This document shows positions 1 through 7,817 of a DNA stretch of 32,350 bases, piece by piece. The translations under genes and the position numbers were made by a program. The notes beneath the pieces are model-generated. The model was not told where the DNA came from. It worked only from the letters and a program-made list of their open reading frames with translations, and ran no database searches. Source of the stretch: Alphaproteobacteria bacterium (GTDB taxonomy: Bacteria; Pseudomonadota; Alphaproteobacteria; Rhizobiales; Xanthobacteraceae); contig VGEP01000050.1 in assembly GCA_016869215.1 (NCBI GenBank), positions 1-32,350 on the forward strand, given 5' to 3'. Each line of letters begins with the position of its first letter. The stretch's first letter is position 1.

Positions 1-1
1 A

Positions 2-1195
2 GCCCAGCCCGCGCCGCCGCAGGCCAGGCACGCGGCGCCCGCCGAGCCGCATCCGCCGCGCACCGCGGGCGGGCGTCGAACGCTGTCCGACGAGGCGCTG
101 AAAGGGTTCCGCGACGTCGTCACCGATCCGCAGCAGGCGATCGAGCAGAGCCGCGCCGATCCGCGCTACGAATACGGCGATCCCTATTCGCTGCCGCCGG
201 CGCCGACCTTGCCGCAGGTCGAGCCGCATCCGCTTGAGCCCTACGGCCAGCTCGAGCCGCAGGTCCAGCCCGATCATCTGTGGGCCACCCAGATCGACGG
301 CGGCCAGCCGCGCCAGCCCGTCGACTACGATCAGTTTGCGCCGCCGCAGCAGCACCCGCGGGCGCAGCAAACGCACCAGCCCCAGTACGACGAGGAAGCG
401 CCGCCCGCGCCGCGTCCGCCCCGGCAGCCGCGGTCCTATGCCGGCATCATCCGGCTGGTCACGATTCTTGCGCTGGTCGGCGTGATCGGCGGCCTGATCT
501 ACTGGCAGCGCGGCACGATCGGCGCCATCGCAGGCGCCGTGGCCGAACTGTTCAGCTCGCGCGGCCCGACGCAGCCGCGCGAAGCCCAGCCGACGCAGAA
601 GAAGATCACCGATCGCATCGGCCAGCCCGCGCCGGCTGGCGCGCCCGGCGTGCCGGTGGCGCAGCGCGTGGTGCTCTACGAGGAGGATCCCGACGACTCC
701 CAGGGCAAGCGCTTTGTCGGCACGGCGGTCTGGCGCACCGAGATGAAGCCCGCCGCGCCCGGCCGTCCGCCCGAGCTTGCGGTGCGCGCCGATATCGAGA
801 TTCCCGACCGCAAAATGACCGCGACCTGGTCGCTTCGCCGCAACACCGACCAGTCGCTGCCGGCGAGCCACACCATCGAGATCGTGTTCAACATCGCGCA
901 GGATGCGCAATCGGGCGGCGTGCAGAACGTTCCCGGCGTGCTGATGAAGCAGGCCGAGCAGACCCGCGGCGTGCCGCTGGCGGGGCTCGCGGTCAAGGTC
1001 ACGCCCGGATTCTTCCTGATCGGCCTCTCGGCCGTCGAGACCGACACCGCGCGCAACCTTCAGCTCCTGAAAGAGCGCGGGTGGTTCGACATTCCGATCG
1101 TCTACAACAACAACCGCCGCGCCATCCTGGCGATGGAAAAGGGCACGCCCGGCGAGAAGGCGTTCGGCGACGCCTTTGCGGCGTGGAAGCAGTAG
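2..1195 (+). CDS. Proline-rich single-pass membrane protein, 5' partial
   Basis: The reading frame is open from base 2 to a TAG at 1193-1195, so the start lies left of the window; a TTG at 209 is in frame but internal. The visible first 145 residues are rich in Pro, Gln and acidic residues and look disordered. One membrane helix follows (about nt 440-505, SYAGIIRLVTILALVGVIGG). A C-terminal part of about 180 residues is folded-looking, with beta-rich segments such as VLYEEDPDD and FVGTAVWRTE. The arrangement suggests an inner-membrane protein with a cytoplasmic Pro-rich N-terminus and a periplasmic C-terminal domain. I do not recognise a named family; similar proteins are annotated as hypothetical in Bradyrhizobium-like genomes. 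The convergent neighbour ends 9 bp downstream. Confidence 0.85.
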   Translation, partial: AQPAPPQARHAAPAEPHPPRTAGGRRTLSDEALKGFRDVVTDPQQAIEQSRADPRYEYGDPYSLPPAPTLPQVEPHPLEPYGQLEPQVQPDHLWATQIDGGQPRQPVDYDQFAPPQQHPRAQQTHQPQYDEEAPPAPRPPRQPRSYAGIIRLVTILALVGVIGGLIYWQRGTIGAIAGAVAELFSSRGPTQPREAQPTQKKITDRIGQPAPAGAPGVPVAQRVVLYEEDPDDSQGKRFVGTAVWRTEMKPAAPGRPPELAVRADIEIPDRKMTATWSLRRNTDQSLPASHTIEIVFNIAQDAQSGGVQNVPGVLMKQAEQTRGVPLAGLAVKVTPGFFLIGLSAVETDTARNLQLLKERGWFDIPIVYNNNRRAILAMEKGTPGEKAFGDAFAAWKQ

Positions 1196-1204
1196 AAGGC
1201 CGCG

Positions 1205-2167
1205 CTACTTCCGCAAGCCGGCCTTGTCGATCACCGCGCTCCAGCGCTTGAGCTCGTCGCCGATCTCGCGCTGGAACCGCGCGCCCGCAACGCTGGTCGG
1301 CTCGAAGCCGAGCTTGGACAGCCGCTCCTTGACGTCGGGCATGGCCGCGACTTTCACGATGGCGTCGCCGAGCTTGTCCGCGACGGCTTTCGGCGTCTTC
1401 GCGGGCACGAAAAAGCCGGTCCAGGCGCTCGCCGAGAATCCGCTGACGCCCGCTTCGACGACGTTCTGCACCTGCGGCAGCGCGGCCGAACGCTGCTCGG
1501 TCGTGACCGCGATGCCCTTCAGCTTGCCCGACTGCACCAGCGACACGGTCGGCGGCAGCGTGACCACCGCGAGATCGGTCTGCTTGCCGAGCACGGCGGT
1601 CAGCGCCTGCGCAGCGCCTGGGAACGGGATGTGTTCGAGCGACACGCCCGACGCGGTCGAAAACAGATACTCGCCGGCGAGATGGCCGATCGAGCCCGCG
1701 CCCGGCGAGCCGTAATTGAGCCTTCGCGTCTTGGCGAGCGCGGCCAGTTCCTTCAGCGAGTTCGCGGCGAGATCGGGCTGCGCCACGACGATGACCGCCT
1801 GAGGAGCTGCGCTGGCGAGCGCCAGGAGTTCCTTCGGCGTGTCGAGGCCGATCTTGGGATTCAGCGCCTGCGCGATCAGCATCGAGTTCGAGGCCACCAG
1901 CACCGTGTAACCGTCGGGCTCGGCGCCCGCGACCGCCTTGCCGGCGATGGTGCCCGACGCGCCGCCGCGGTTCTCGACCACCACCGGCTGGCCGAGCAGG
2001 CCCGCCAACTTTTCCGCAAACATCCGCGCGACCGCGTCGATGCCGCCGCCGGGCGGGAAGCTGACCACGAGGCGGACGTTGCGCGAGGGGAACGCGTCCT
2101 GCGCCGTGGCGGGCACAGGTGCGCCGAGAAGGACGAAGGCGAGGATTGCGAACAGAGTGCGTAGCAT
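1205..2167 (-). CDS. Tripartite tricarboxylate transporter substrate-binding protein (TctC/Bug family)
   Basis: This 320-residue protein begins with a Sec signal peptide (MLRTLFAILAFVLLG, cleavage near ATAQ-DAFP). It carries the Bug-family hallmarks: FPPGGGIDAVAR near the mature N-terminus, ENRGGASGTIAGKAVA about 40 residues later, and EPDGYTVL. Family members are periplasmic receptors for small organic acids, sometimes delivering them to TctAB permeases. No TctA or TctB lies nearby, so it is an orphan receptor as is common in Rhizobiales and Burkholderiales, and its ligand cannot be read from the sequence. Length is typical for the family. It is transcribed alone, and the rpoH terminator lies just upstream of its start. 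Confidence 0.9.
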   Translation of the reverse strand: MLRTLFAILAFVLLGAPVPATAQDAFPSRNVRLVVSFPPGGGIDAVARMFAEKLAGLLGQPVVVENRGGASGTIAGKAVAGAEPDGYTVLVASNSMLIAQALNPKIGLDTPKELLALASAAPQAVIVVAQPDLAANSLKELAALAKTRRLNYGSPGAGSIGHLAGEYLFSTASGVSLEHIPFPGAAQALTAVLGKQTDLAVVTLPPTVSLVQSGKLKGIAVTTEQRSAALPQVQNVVEAGVSGFSASAWTGFFVPAKTPKAVADKLGDAIVKVAAMPDVKERLSKLGFEPTSVAGARFQREIGDELKRWSAVIDKAGLRK

Positions 2168-2211
2168 GGCTGGAGCCCCGGTCGATGATGCGCCGGAAGC
2201 CTAGCATAGGT

Positions 2212-2246
2212 GCATAAAATCGAACGCCGCCCTGCGGCGGCGTTCG
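2212..2246 (-). terminator. Rho-independent terminator of rpoH
   Basis: A perfect 11-bp stem (2221-2231 with 2236-2246, arms CGAACGCCGCC/GGCGGCGTTCG) encloses a 4-nt loop. On the minus strand it is followed by ATTTTATG. It sits 30 bp past the rpoH stop codon and ahead of the next minus-strand gene, so it separates the two transcripts. Confidence 0.8.
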
Positions 2247-2276
2247 TGAAGTCCGGTTGCCCGGATTTTGCGGGTG

Positions 2277-3188
2277 TTAGTGCGCCGGCAGAGCCGCGGC
2301 TTGCGCCGGCGGCGCTTCCATGGCGGCGACGTTGTGCTTGACCGCCTTCTGCACCTTCTCGAACGCGCGCACCTCGATCTGGCGCACGCGCTCGCGCGAC
2401 ACGCCGAACTCGGCCGCGAGGTCTTCCAGCGTCACCGGCTCGTCGGCAAGCCGGCGCGCCTCGAAGATGCGCCGCTCGCGGTCGTTGAGCACGTCGAGTG
2501 CGGACGAGAGCGCCTTGCGGCGGTTGTCCATCTCCTCGCTCGCGGCCAGCACCGACTCCTGGCTTTCGCTGTCGTCGGCGAGCCAGTCCTGCCATTCGCC
2601 CGAGTCGCCGTCGTCGCGGATCGGCGCGTTGAGCGACGCATCGCCGCCGAGACGGCGGTTCATGTCGACCACGTCCTGCTCGGTGACGCCGAGCTTCTGC
2701 GCGATCGCCTGAACCTGGTCGGGACGCAGGTCGCCTTCCTGCAACGCGTTGATCTTGCTCTTCGCCTTGCGCAGGTTGAAGAACAGCTTCTTCTGGTTCG
2801 CGGTGGTGCCCATCTTCACGAGCGACCACGAACGCAGGATGTATTCCTGGATCGACGCCTTGATCCACCACATCGCGTAGGTGGCGAGGCGGAAGCCCTT
2901 CTCGGGCTCGAAGCGCTTGACCGCCTGCATCAGGCCGACGTTGCCTTCCGAGATCACCTCGGAGATCGGCAGGCCGTAGCCGCGGTAGCCCATCGCGATC
3001 TTGGCGACGAGCCGCAGGTGGCTGGTGACGAGCTTGTGCGCGGCGTCGCGGTCGCCGTGTTCCCGCCAGCGCTTGGCGAGCATGTATTCCTGCTGCGGTT
3101 CCAACATCGGGAACCGCCGGATTTCTTCGAGATATCGCGAAAGACCGCCTTCGGCGGTGACGATCGGCATAGCCGCAGTACGGGCCAT
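2277..3188 (-). CDS. rpoH: RNA polymerase sigma-32 factor RpoH
   Basis: A 303-residue sigma factor of the heat-shock group. Region 2 is visible as LVTSHLRLVAKIAMGYRGYG, followed by the core-binding/-10 segment with FRLATYAMWWIKASIQEYIL. The RpoH box QKKLFFNLRKAKSK, which distinguishes RpoH from RpoD and RpoS, follows directly. Region 4 ends in a helix-turn-helix (VTLEDLAAEFGVSRERVRQIE). It directs polymerase to heat-shock promoters for chaperones and proteases. The ATG at 3186-3188 is preceded by GGAGGG at 6 nt. Alphaproteobacteria often carry two or more rpoH paralogues, so which one this is cannot be decided from one window. It is monocistronic, with a terminator 30 bp downstream. Confidence 0.97.
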   Translation of the reverse strand: MARTAAMPIVTAEGGLSRYLEEIRRFPMLEPQQEYMLAKRWREHGDRDAAHKLVTSHLRLVAKIAMGYRGYGLPISEVISEGNVGLMQAVKRFEPEKGFRLATYAMWWIKASIQEYILRSWSLVKMGTTANQKKLFFNLRKAKSKINALQEGDLRPDQVQAIAQKLGVTEQDVVDMNRRLGGDASLNAPIRDDGDSGEWQDWLADDSESQESVLAASEEMDNRRKALSSALDVLNDRERRIFEARRLADEPVTLEDLAAEFGVSRERVRQIEVRAFEKVQKAVKHNVAAMEAPPAQAAALPAH

Positions 3189-3398
3189 AGAGCGCCCTCC
3201 ATAGGTTGCCCCCGGGTCTCCGGCGGGCGTTCATGCCGCCGCTCCCCGAGCCGACGGCACTCATGCTGCGGTCGCGAACCCCCGACCGCAGGTGCAGCAT
3301 ACCGGACCAAATGGGGCGAAAGGAAGATTCGGACCCTTCACACCCGCGTGACCCGGCGGCCTTTGGTGACGCACCCATAACCCCCTGTTGCAGCGAGG

Positions 3399-4445
3399 TT
3401 ATTTCTTGAGCGCCGAGCCGGTCAGACTGCGGTGTAAACGAGCCAGATCGTCTGGAAGTTCCGACCGGAACTGCAGACTTTCCCCCGTGGCCGGATGAGC
3501 CACGGCGAGTAGATAAGCATGCAGTGCCTGCCGTCCAAGGGCCTTGAGAGCCGCCTCCGCCGCGGGCGGCAGCAGCGCCTCCTTGGTCCGGTAGCCTTGG
3601 CCATAGACCGGGTCGCCGAGCAGCGGATGGCCGATGTGGGCGAGATGGACGCGAATCTGATGCGTGCGGCCGGTCTCCAGCCGGCAGGCCAGCAGGCTCG
3701 CCACTGGCTTTCCGGACTTGCCGGGGAAACGCTCCAGCACCTGCCAGTGGGTCACCGCGGACCGCCCGTCGCGCCGGATCGCCTGCTTGTCGCGGCTGTG
3801 CGGATGGCGCCCGATCGGCGCATCGACCGTGCCCTTCGGGCGGTCGGGCGCGCCCCAGACGAACGCCAGATAGCCGCGCTGAAGCGGCCCCTCGCGGCCG
3901 TGGTCGGCGAACTGCGCGGCGAGCGACTGGTGTGCGGCGTCGGTTTTCGCCACCACAAGGAGTCCGGTCGTGTCTTTGTCGAGCCGGTGCACGATGCCCG
4001 GCCGCTTCACCCCACCGATCCCGGAGAGGCTCGCGCCGCAATGCGCGATCAGCGCGTTGACCAGCGTGCCGCGCGCATGCCCCGCGGCCGGATGCACCAC
4101 GAGGCCGGCGGGCTTGTCGATGACGATCATCTCGCTGTCCTCGTGGACGATCTTCAGCGGAATGTCCTCGCCCGCGGGCTCGGCGGGCTCGGGCTCCGGC
4201 ACGTTAACGGTGAGCGCGTCGCCCGCGTTGACCCGGTGGCCTGGATCGCGGATGGTGCGGCCCGCGACCGTCACTTCGCCTGCGAGGATCAGGGCCTTGA
4301 GGCGGGTGCGCGACAGCGCGGAATGCGCCGCCAGCACCCGGTCGAGCCGCCAGCCGGCCTCGCCGGCTGCGGCCTCGAAGGTTGCCTGGCCCTCGAAGGT
4401 TTTCCGGCCGTCGTCGCGGTCGTTATCGTCAGCCGGATGCGGCAT
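3399..4445 (-). CDS. rluD: RluA/RluD-family 23S rRNA pseudouridine synthase
   Basis: A 348-residue protein with an N-terminal S4 RNA-binding domain (about 30-90, RLDRVLAAHSALSRTRLKAL). The RluA catalytic domain contains the signature HRLDKDTTGLLVVAKT, with the catalytic Asp in RLDKDT, and the ETGRTHQIRVHLAHIGHPLL segment. The S4 domain plus catalytic domain layout is that of RluC/RluD. RluD modifies uridines in helix 69 of 23S rRNA, so the symbol is assigned by family and RluC specificity is possible. The start ATG is at 4443-4445, and the divergent small membrane protein starts only 17 bp away, so the two genes must share overlapping promoters. Confidence 0.93.
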   Translation of the reverse strand: MPHPADDNDRDDGRKTFEGQATFEAAAGEAGWRLDRVLAAHSALSRTRLKALILAGEVTVAGRTIRDPGHRVNAGDALTVNVPEPEPAEPAGEDIPLKIVHEDSEMIVIDKPAGLVVHPAAGHARGTLVNALIAHCGASLSGIGGVKRPGIVHRLDKDTTGLLVVAKTDAAHQSLAAQFADHGREGPLQRGYLAFVWGAPDRPKGTVDAPIGRHPHSRDKQAIRRDGRSAVTHWQVLERFPGKSGKPVASLLACRLETGRTHQIRVHLAHIGHPLLGDPVYGQGYRTKEALLPPAAEAALKALGRQALHAYLLAVAHPATGESLQFRSELPDDLARLHRSLTGSALKK

Positions 4446-4462
4446 TGTTGTCCCGGACGCCC

Positions 4463-4804
4463 ATGAGCAATCCCGATAACGACGACGACAAGCCGCTGAC
4501 GCCGGAGCAGCAGAAGCTCGTCGCCAAGGTGCGCTGGCTGATGCTGTTGTCCGGCCTCGCCACCTTCCTCGGCATCGCCGTCGTGGTCGGCATCGTGGGC
4601 TATCGCGTTTTCCGCACCGAGGGAAGCGTGGCGCCGGCCGAGATGACGGCGCTGCTGCCCAAGGGCGCCAAAGTGGTGTCGACCGCGGTCACCGAGGACC
4701 GGATCGCGGTGACGGTGGAGGTCGGCGGCATGATCGAGGTGCGGACGTTCGACGTGCGGACGCTGAAGCCCGCGGGTCGGTTGCGGTTTGCGACGGAGCC
4801 GTAA
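4463..4804 (+). CDS. Small single-pass membrane protein (DUF6476-like)
   Basis: A 113-residue protein starting at ATG 4463-4465. The frame is open further upstream, but that would overlap rluD, and the N-terminus MSNPDNDDDKPLTPEQQ looks natural. A short charged cytoplasmic part precedes one membrane helix (about residues 25-50, LMLLSGLATFLGIAVVVGIV). A periplasmic domain of about 60 beta-rich residues follows (ITVTVEVGG-like strands). It resembles the small alphaproteobacterial family found next to rluA/rluD genes and listed as DUF6476; that name is from memory. Function is unknown, and divergent coupling to a ribosomal RNA modification gene is the only context. Confidence 0.8.
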   Translation: MSNPDNDDDKPLTPEQQKLVAKVRWLMLLSGLATFLGIAVVVGIVGYRVFRTEGSVAPAEMTALLPKGAKVVSTAVTEDRIAVTVEVGGMIEVRTFDVRTLKPAGRLRFATEP

Positions 4805-4850
4805 AGTCCGATCCGGTGATTTGAAATCGACCGCGCCACAAGCGCCGATA

Positions 4851-4967
4851 CCTCCCCTTGAAAAGGGGAGGCCGGCGCGCTGAAAGCGCGCCGGGTGGGG
4901 ATCGTCTTGCGCGCTCAATCGACCCCCACCCCAACCCTCCCCCTTTCAGGGGGAGGGAGCGCGCTGT
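4851..4967. repeat. Composite palindromic intergenic repeat
   Basis: Three adjacent hairpins make up the element: CCTCCCCTT-GAA-AAGGGGAGG at 4851-4871, then a GGCGCGCT/AGCGCGCC hairpin near 4874-4892, and CCCTCCCCCT-TTC-AGGGGGAGGG ending near 4957. GGGTGGGG and CCCCCACCCC stretches between them can also pair. Elements of this composition are scattered between genes in many Rhizobiales. It lies between a protein gene and tRNA-Glu and could also act as a transcription stop. Confidence 0.75.
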
Positions 4968-5013
4968 GCTCGCGGCGCCGCATTGGCCCAATCGGACCGG
5001 ATTCCGAGCCCGC

Positions 5014-5042
5014 TTGCCTCGTCTCCGGATCGAGTCTATTTC
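5014..5042 (+). promoter_or_regulatory. Possible sigma-70 promoter of tRNA-Glu
   Basis: TTGCCT (5014-5019) and TATTTC (5037-5042) are separated by 17 bp and lie 17 bp before the mature tRNA 5' end. The -35 is fair and the -10 matches only half of consensus, so this is a weak call. Confidence 0.3.
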
Positions 5043-5058
5043 AAGGTTCTTGGCTCTG

Positions 5059-5134
5059 GCTCCCATCGTCTAGCGGTCTAGGACGCGGCCCTCTCAAGGC
5101 TGAAACCGGGGTTCGATTCCCCGTGGGAGCGCCA
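5059..5134 (+). tRNA. tRNA-Glu (anticodon CTC)
   Basis: A complete cloverleaf can be drawn. The acceptor stem GCTCCCA (5059-5065) pairs with TGGGAGC (5124-5130). The anticodon stem CGGCC/GGCTG flanks the loop CTCTCAA with anticodon CTC at 5093-5095. The T arm is CGGGG-TTCGATT-CCCCG (5107-5123). The discriminator base is G and the CCA end is encoded (5132-5134). It decodes GAG. DNA immediately downstream is AT-richer and carries a lone XRE regulator, the arrangement often left by integration at a tRNA 3' end. I found no second copy of the tRNA 3' end in the window. Confidence 0.97.
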
Positions 5135-5245
5135 ACGATTTCAAAGGGTTCGCTTTGTCGAAAGTTTTTGACTTGTGAAATTGGCGCACAAAAAGGGCGC
5201 GTCAGCTATCCGCATGCAAACGATATGCTCTTCAGCCTGGGCGTC

Positions 5246-5680
5246 TCAATGCCTGTTGCCTGGCCACTCTGCACTGAACTTGCTTTTCATGTAACCGAGG
5301 ATGCGACTACGCTCTTCCGGTTGAACGGAATTTAGTGCCCTACACACGGCATCTAGCGTCTCGATCTCTCGATCAATTGGATTGCCCGTTTTGGCCGGCC
5401 GTACCGGCAGCAGATCGTCCGGCTGACAGCCGAGTGCTTTGGAAAGTGCCGTGAGCGCCAATGGTCCTGGCAGCGACCGCGCCCGGATATATTTCGAGAT
5501 CGAGTCGCGGACCATCGCCTTGTCCGGCATGTACGGTGCCGCACGCCGGGCCAACTCGCTTTGGTTCCAGCCCTTGGCGATCATCATGCGCTGAAGGCGC
5601 CGGGCGAACTCCTGCCGAACTGCCTCCGGTGACATTGTCGACGGAATGTCGACTTCCGGGTGCGCGGGTCTTTTGTCCAT
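5246..5680 (-). CDS. XRE-family helix-turn-helix transcriptional regulator
   Basis: A 144-residue protein with a Cro/C1-type HTH in its middle (about residues 22-85: EFARRLQRMMIAKGWNQSEL, then SISKYIRARSLPGP and LTALSKALGCQPDDLLP). The HTH is slightly long, with an insertion (APYMPDKAMVRD) between the first helices. The C-terminal 45 residues are helical (ETLDAVCRALNSVQPEERSR). The start ATG at 5678-5680 has GGAG about 8 nt upstream. No toxin, integrase or partner gene is adjacent. The gene lies just downstream of tRNA-Glu in AT-richer DNA than its surroundings, consistent with a transferred remnant. Palindromic AT-rich sequence upstream of its start is a candidate autoregulatory operator. 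Confidence 0.88.
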   Translation of the reverse strand: MDKRPAHPEVDIPSTMSPEAVRQEFARRLQRMMIAKGWNQSELARRAAPYMPDKAMVRDSISKYIRARSLPGPLALTALSKALGCQPDDLLPVRPAKTGNPIDREIETLDAVCRALNSVQPEERSRILGYMKSKFSAEWPGNRH

Positions 5681-5702
5681 TTAGCATTCTCCATCGATGT
5701 CG

Positions 5703-5748
5703 TTAATTGTATACAATATAAATATCATACAATATCATCAATTGTCAA
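5703..5748 (-). promoter_or_regulatory. AT-rich promoter/operator region of the XRE gene
   Basis: This 46-bp stretch is strikingly AT-rich in a G+C-rich window. It contains a perfect 12-bp palindrome ATTGTATACAAT (5706-5717). A direct repeat ATACAATAT occurs at 5711-5719 and 5727-5735, and a further ATTGT starts at 5741. The spacing of the repeats is 16 bp. It lies 23-68 bp upstream of the XRE start codon, where a self-repressor would bind. Binding is inferred. Confidence 0.5.
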
Positions 5749-5926
5749 CGTTGCGAAGGATGTGGCGATCGTTGCTCGATCGACAAAAGTCGATAATTCG
5801 GATTCGCGGTCGCTGATAGGGCGGGAAGACGCCGCCGCTTGCCGGAGCGCCGACGCCAACTCGCCATGCGCATGTGCTGGTGCCGCTGTAGCATGCCCCG
5901 CGACGAAGAACCGACAGAGGCATGGC

Positions 5927-6571
5927 ATGACCGCCGCGTTTCGCCTACAGGCTGCGACTGCCGCAATCGCGCTTTGCGTGCTGGTCCAGTCCCCCGCGGC
6001 ATCGGCGAACCCCTACACAAAGGTCCGCCCGTCCTTCGTGCCCTCCTGGGAAGCCTCGCCGCCGTACATCGTCCACGCCATGCTGAGACTCGCGGACGTG
6101 ACGCCCGCCGATTTCGTCTGCGACCTCGGTTCCGGCGACGGGCGCGTGGTGATCGCGGCGGCGAAGGACTTCGGCGCCCGCGCGCTCGGCGTCGAGTTCA
6201 ATCCCAAGACGCTCGCCAAGGCCAAGGAGAACGCCAAGAAGGAGGGCGTCGAGCAACGGACCGAATTCGTGCAGGGCGACATCCACGCGCACGACGTGAG
6301 CCGCTGCACCGCCGTGACGCTGTTCCTCTGGGACAGCATCAACCTGAAGCTCCGCCCGAAGCTGATCGCGGAGCTCGCGCCGGGAGCGCGGATCGTCTCC
6401 CACGAGCACAACATGGGCGCGTGGAAGCCCGACGCCGTGATTTATTGCGACGATTTTACGTCGGGCCGCCGAGGGAAGGCGTGCGGCGCGAAGAACGCAG
6501 CCGACCGGACGCCGATCTTCAAATGGATCGTGACCAAGGAGGTCAAGGACGGGCGGTTTGCGCGGCCGTAA
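5927..6571 (+). CDS. Class I SAM-dependent methyltransferase with a signal peptide (FAM173/ATPSCKMT-like)
   Basis: A 214-residue protein starting at ATG 5927; the frame is open upstream but reads low-complexity sequence there. Residues 1-27 form a Sec-type signal peptide (MTAAFRLQAATAAIAL, cleavage near ASA-NPY). The mature part begins with FVPSWEASPPYIVHAMLRLA. The SAM-binding motif is DLGSGDGRVVIAAAK, followed by acidic GVEFNP (motif II) and the late motif IVSHEHNMGAWKPD. This pattern resembles the FAM173 group, whose eukaryotic members methylate lysine in ATP synthase c-subunits and related proteins. The bacterial substrate is unknown. An exported SAM enzyme is puzzling because SAM is cytoplasmic; the N-terminus might instead be a membrane anchor. 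Its first 16 residues nearly match those of the next gene. Confidence 0.85.
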   Translation: MTAAFRLQAATAAIALCVLVQSPAASANPYTKVRPSFVPSWEASPPYIVHAMLRLADVTPADFVCDLGSGDGRVVIAAAKDFGARALGVEFNPKTLAKAKENAKKEGVEQRTEFVQGDIHAHDVSRCTAVTLFLWDSINLKLRPKLIAELAPGARIVSHEHNMGAWKPDAVIYCDDFTSGRRGKACGAKNAADRTPIFKWIVTKEVKDGRFARP

Positions 6572-6601
6572 TGGGGCGCCGTCCCACCGCCTGCGTCAAA
6601 G

Positions 6602-6702
6602 GGTCCCGCTCGTCCCCGCGAAAGCGGGGACCCAGCGTTCTTCGCCAAAGAACTGGGCTCCCGCTTCCGCGGGAGCGAGCGGAGCGCGATGCAACGCTGG
6701 GC
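6602..6702. repeat. Palindromic REP-like intergenic repeat
   Basis: The element contains GTCCCCGC-GAAA-GCGGGGAC (about 6612-6631) and a second hairpin around CCCGCTTCCGCGGG. An outer 9-bp pairing of CCCAGCGTT (6631-6639) with AACGCTGGG (6693-6701) encloses the latter. The core is a familiar dispersed repeat in Bradyrhizobium-like genomes. It lies between the methyltransferase and the binding-protein gene. Confidence 0.75.
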
Positions 6703-6763
6703 GAACATGCTTAAGATGGTCCGAAGCGAGCAAAGCCCAAGGGAACCGCCGAGGAACCGCGCC

Positions 6764-7801
6764 ATGACCGCCGCCATCCGCCTGCCAGCCGCCACCGCCG
6801 CCATTGCGCTGCTCGCGCTGGCGCAGCCCGCCGCCGCCCAGGCCGACGACGCGGCCGCGTTCTACAAGGGCAAGACCGTCACCATCATGGTCGGCCACCA
6901 GGTCGGCACCGGCTTCGACATCTACGCCCGCGTGCTGGCGCGGCACCTGAGCCGCCACATCCCCGGCAACCCGTCGATCCTGGTGCAGAACATGGTCGGC
7001 GCGAGCGGCGTCGTCTCCGCCAACTGGCTGGAGACGATCGCGGCCAAGGACGGCACCGTGATGGCGACCTTCGTGCACACGGTCGCGTTCGAGCCGGTGT
7101 TCGGCAACGACAAGGCGCGATACGACCCCAGGAAGCTCTCCTGGATCGGCAACATGGAGGAGAGCGTCGGCATGTGCGGCGTCACCAGGGCGTCGGGCAT
7201 CGCAAGCTTCGCCGATCTGCGGACCAAGGAGGCGATCTTCGGCGCGACCGGTCCCACCGGGCCGCTCGGCCAGTTCGCGCAGGCCGCGCGCAACCTGCTC
7301 GGCGCCAAGCTGAAGGTCGTCTACGGCTACAAGGGCTCCGCCGACGTCAAGCTCGCCATGAACCGCGGCGAGGTGCAGGGCATCTGCGGGCTGCCGCTGT
7401 CGACGGTGAAGTCGTTCTGGGGCGACGAGTACACCAAGGGCGAGTTCAAGCCGATCATCCAGCTCAGCGGCAAGCCGCATCCGGAGCTGAAGGGCATTCC
7501 GCACGTCGACACGTTCGCCAAAACTGACCAGGACCGTCAGGTGTTCGGCCTGATCTTCGGCGCGCAGTCCCTCGGCCGCGTCTATGTCTCGCCGTCGGGT
7601 CAGCCCGCGGCGCGCACCAAGGTGCTGCGCGCGGCGCTCGCGGCGGCGATGAAGGACAAGGAGTTCCTCGCCGACGCGGAGAAAACCAAGATCGACGTCG
7701 AGCCGATGACCGGCGAAGAGGTCGAGTCGTTGATCGCGAAGCTGTCGTCGGTGTCGCCGGACGTCGTGGCGCGCGCGAAGAAGGCGTTCAGCCGGGATTG
7801 A
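6764..7801 (+). CDS. Second TctC/Bug-family substrate-binding protein
   Basis: A 345-residue protein starting at ATG 6764, which has GAGGA 8 nt upstream; a longer frame begins at 6689 inside the repeat and was not used. A Sec signal peptide (MTAAIRLPAATAAIALLALA, cleavage near AQA-DD) precedes a mature domain opening with AFYKGKTVTIMVG. The family landmarks GTGFDIYARVLARHL, HIPGNPSILVQNMVGASGVV and KDGTVMATF follow. It should be a periplasmic receptor for an organic anion. No TctA/TctB permease is nearby. It belongs to a different branch from the receptor at 1205-2167, as seen from FYKGKTVTI and HIPGNP. Its signal peptide almost duplicates that of the upstream methyltransferase. Confidence 0.9.
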   Translation: MTAAIRLPAATAAIALLALAQPAAAQADDAAAFYKGKTVTIMVGHQVGTGFDIYARVLARHLSRHIPGNPSILVQNMVGASGVVSANWLETIAAKDGTVMATFVHTVAFEPVFGNDKARYDPRKLSWIGNMEESVGMCGVTRASGIASFADLRTKEAIFGATGPTGPLGQFAQAARNLLGAKLKVVYGYKGSADVKLAMNRGEVQGICGLPLSTVKSFWGDEYTKGEFKPIIQLSGKPHPELKGIPHVDTFAKTDQDRQVFGLIFGAQSLGRVYVSPSGQPAARTKVLRAALAAAMKDKEFLADAEKTKIDVEPMTGEEVESLIAKLSSVSPDVVARAKKAFSRD

Positions 7802-7817
7802 CCGGACTCGAGGTCCT

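Noticed and set aside
3309-3316. CCCCATTT on the minus strand upstream of rpoH, resembling a sigma-32 -10 element
   Set aside because: No CTTGAA-like -35 lies at suitable spacing; the short G+C-rich match is weak on its own.
5698-5817. 39-codon frame divergent from the XRE gene
   Set aside because: It reads through the AT-rich palindromes and has no ribosome site; the repeats are better explained as operator.
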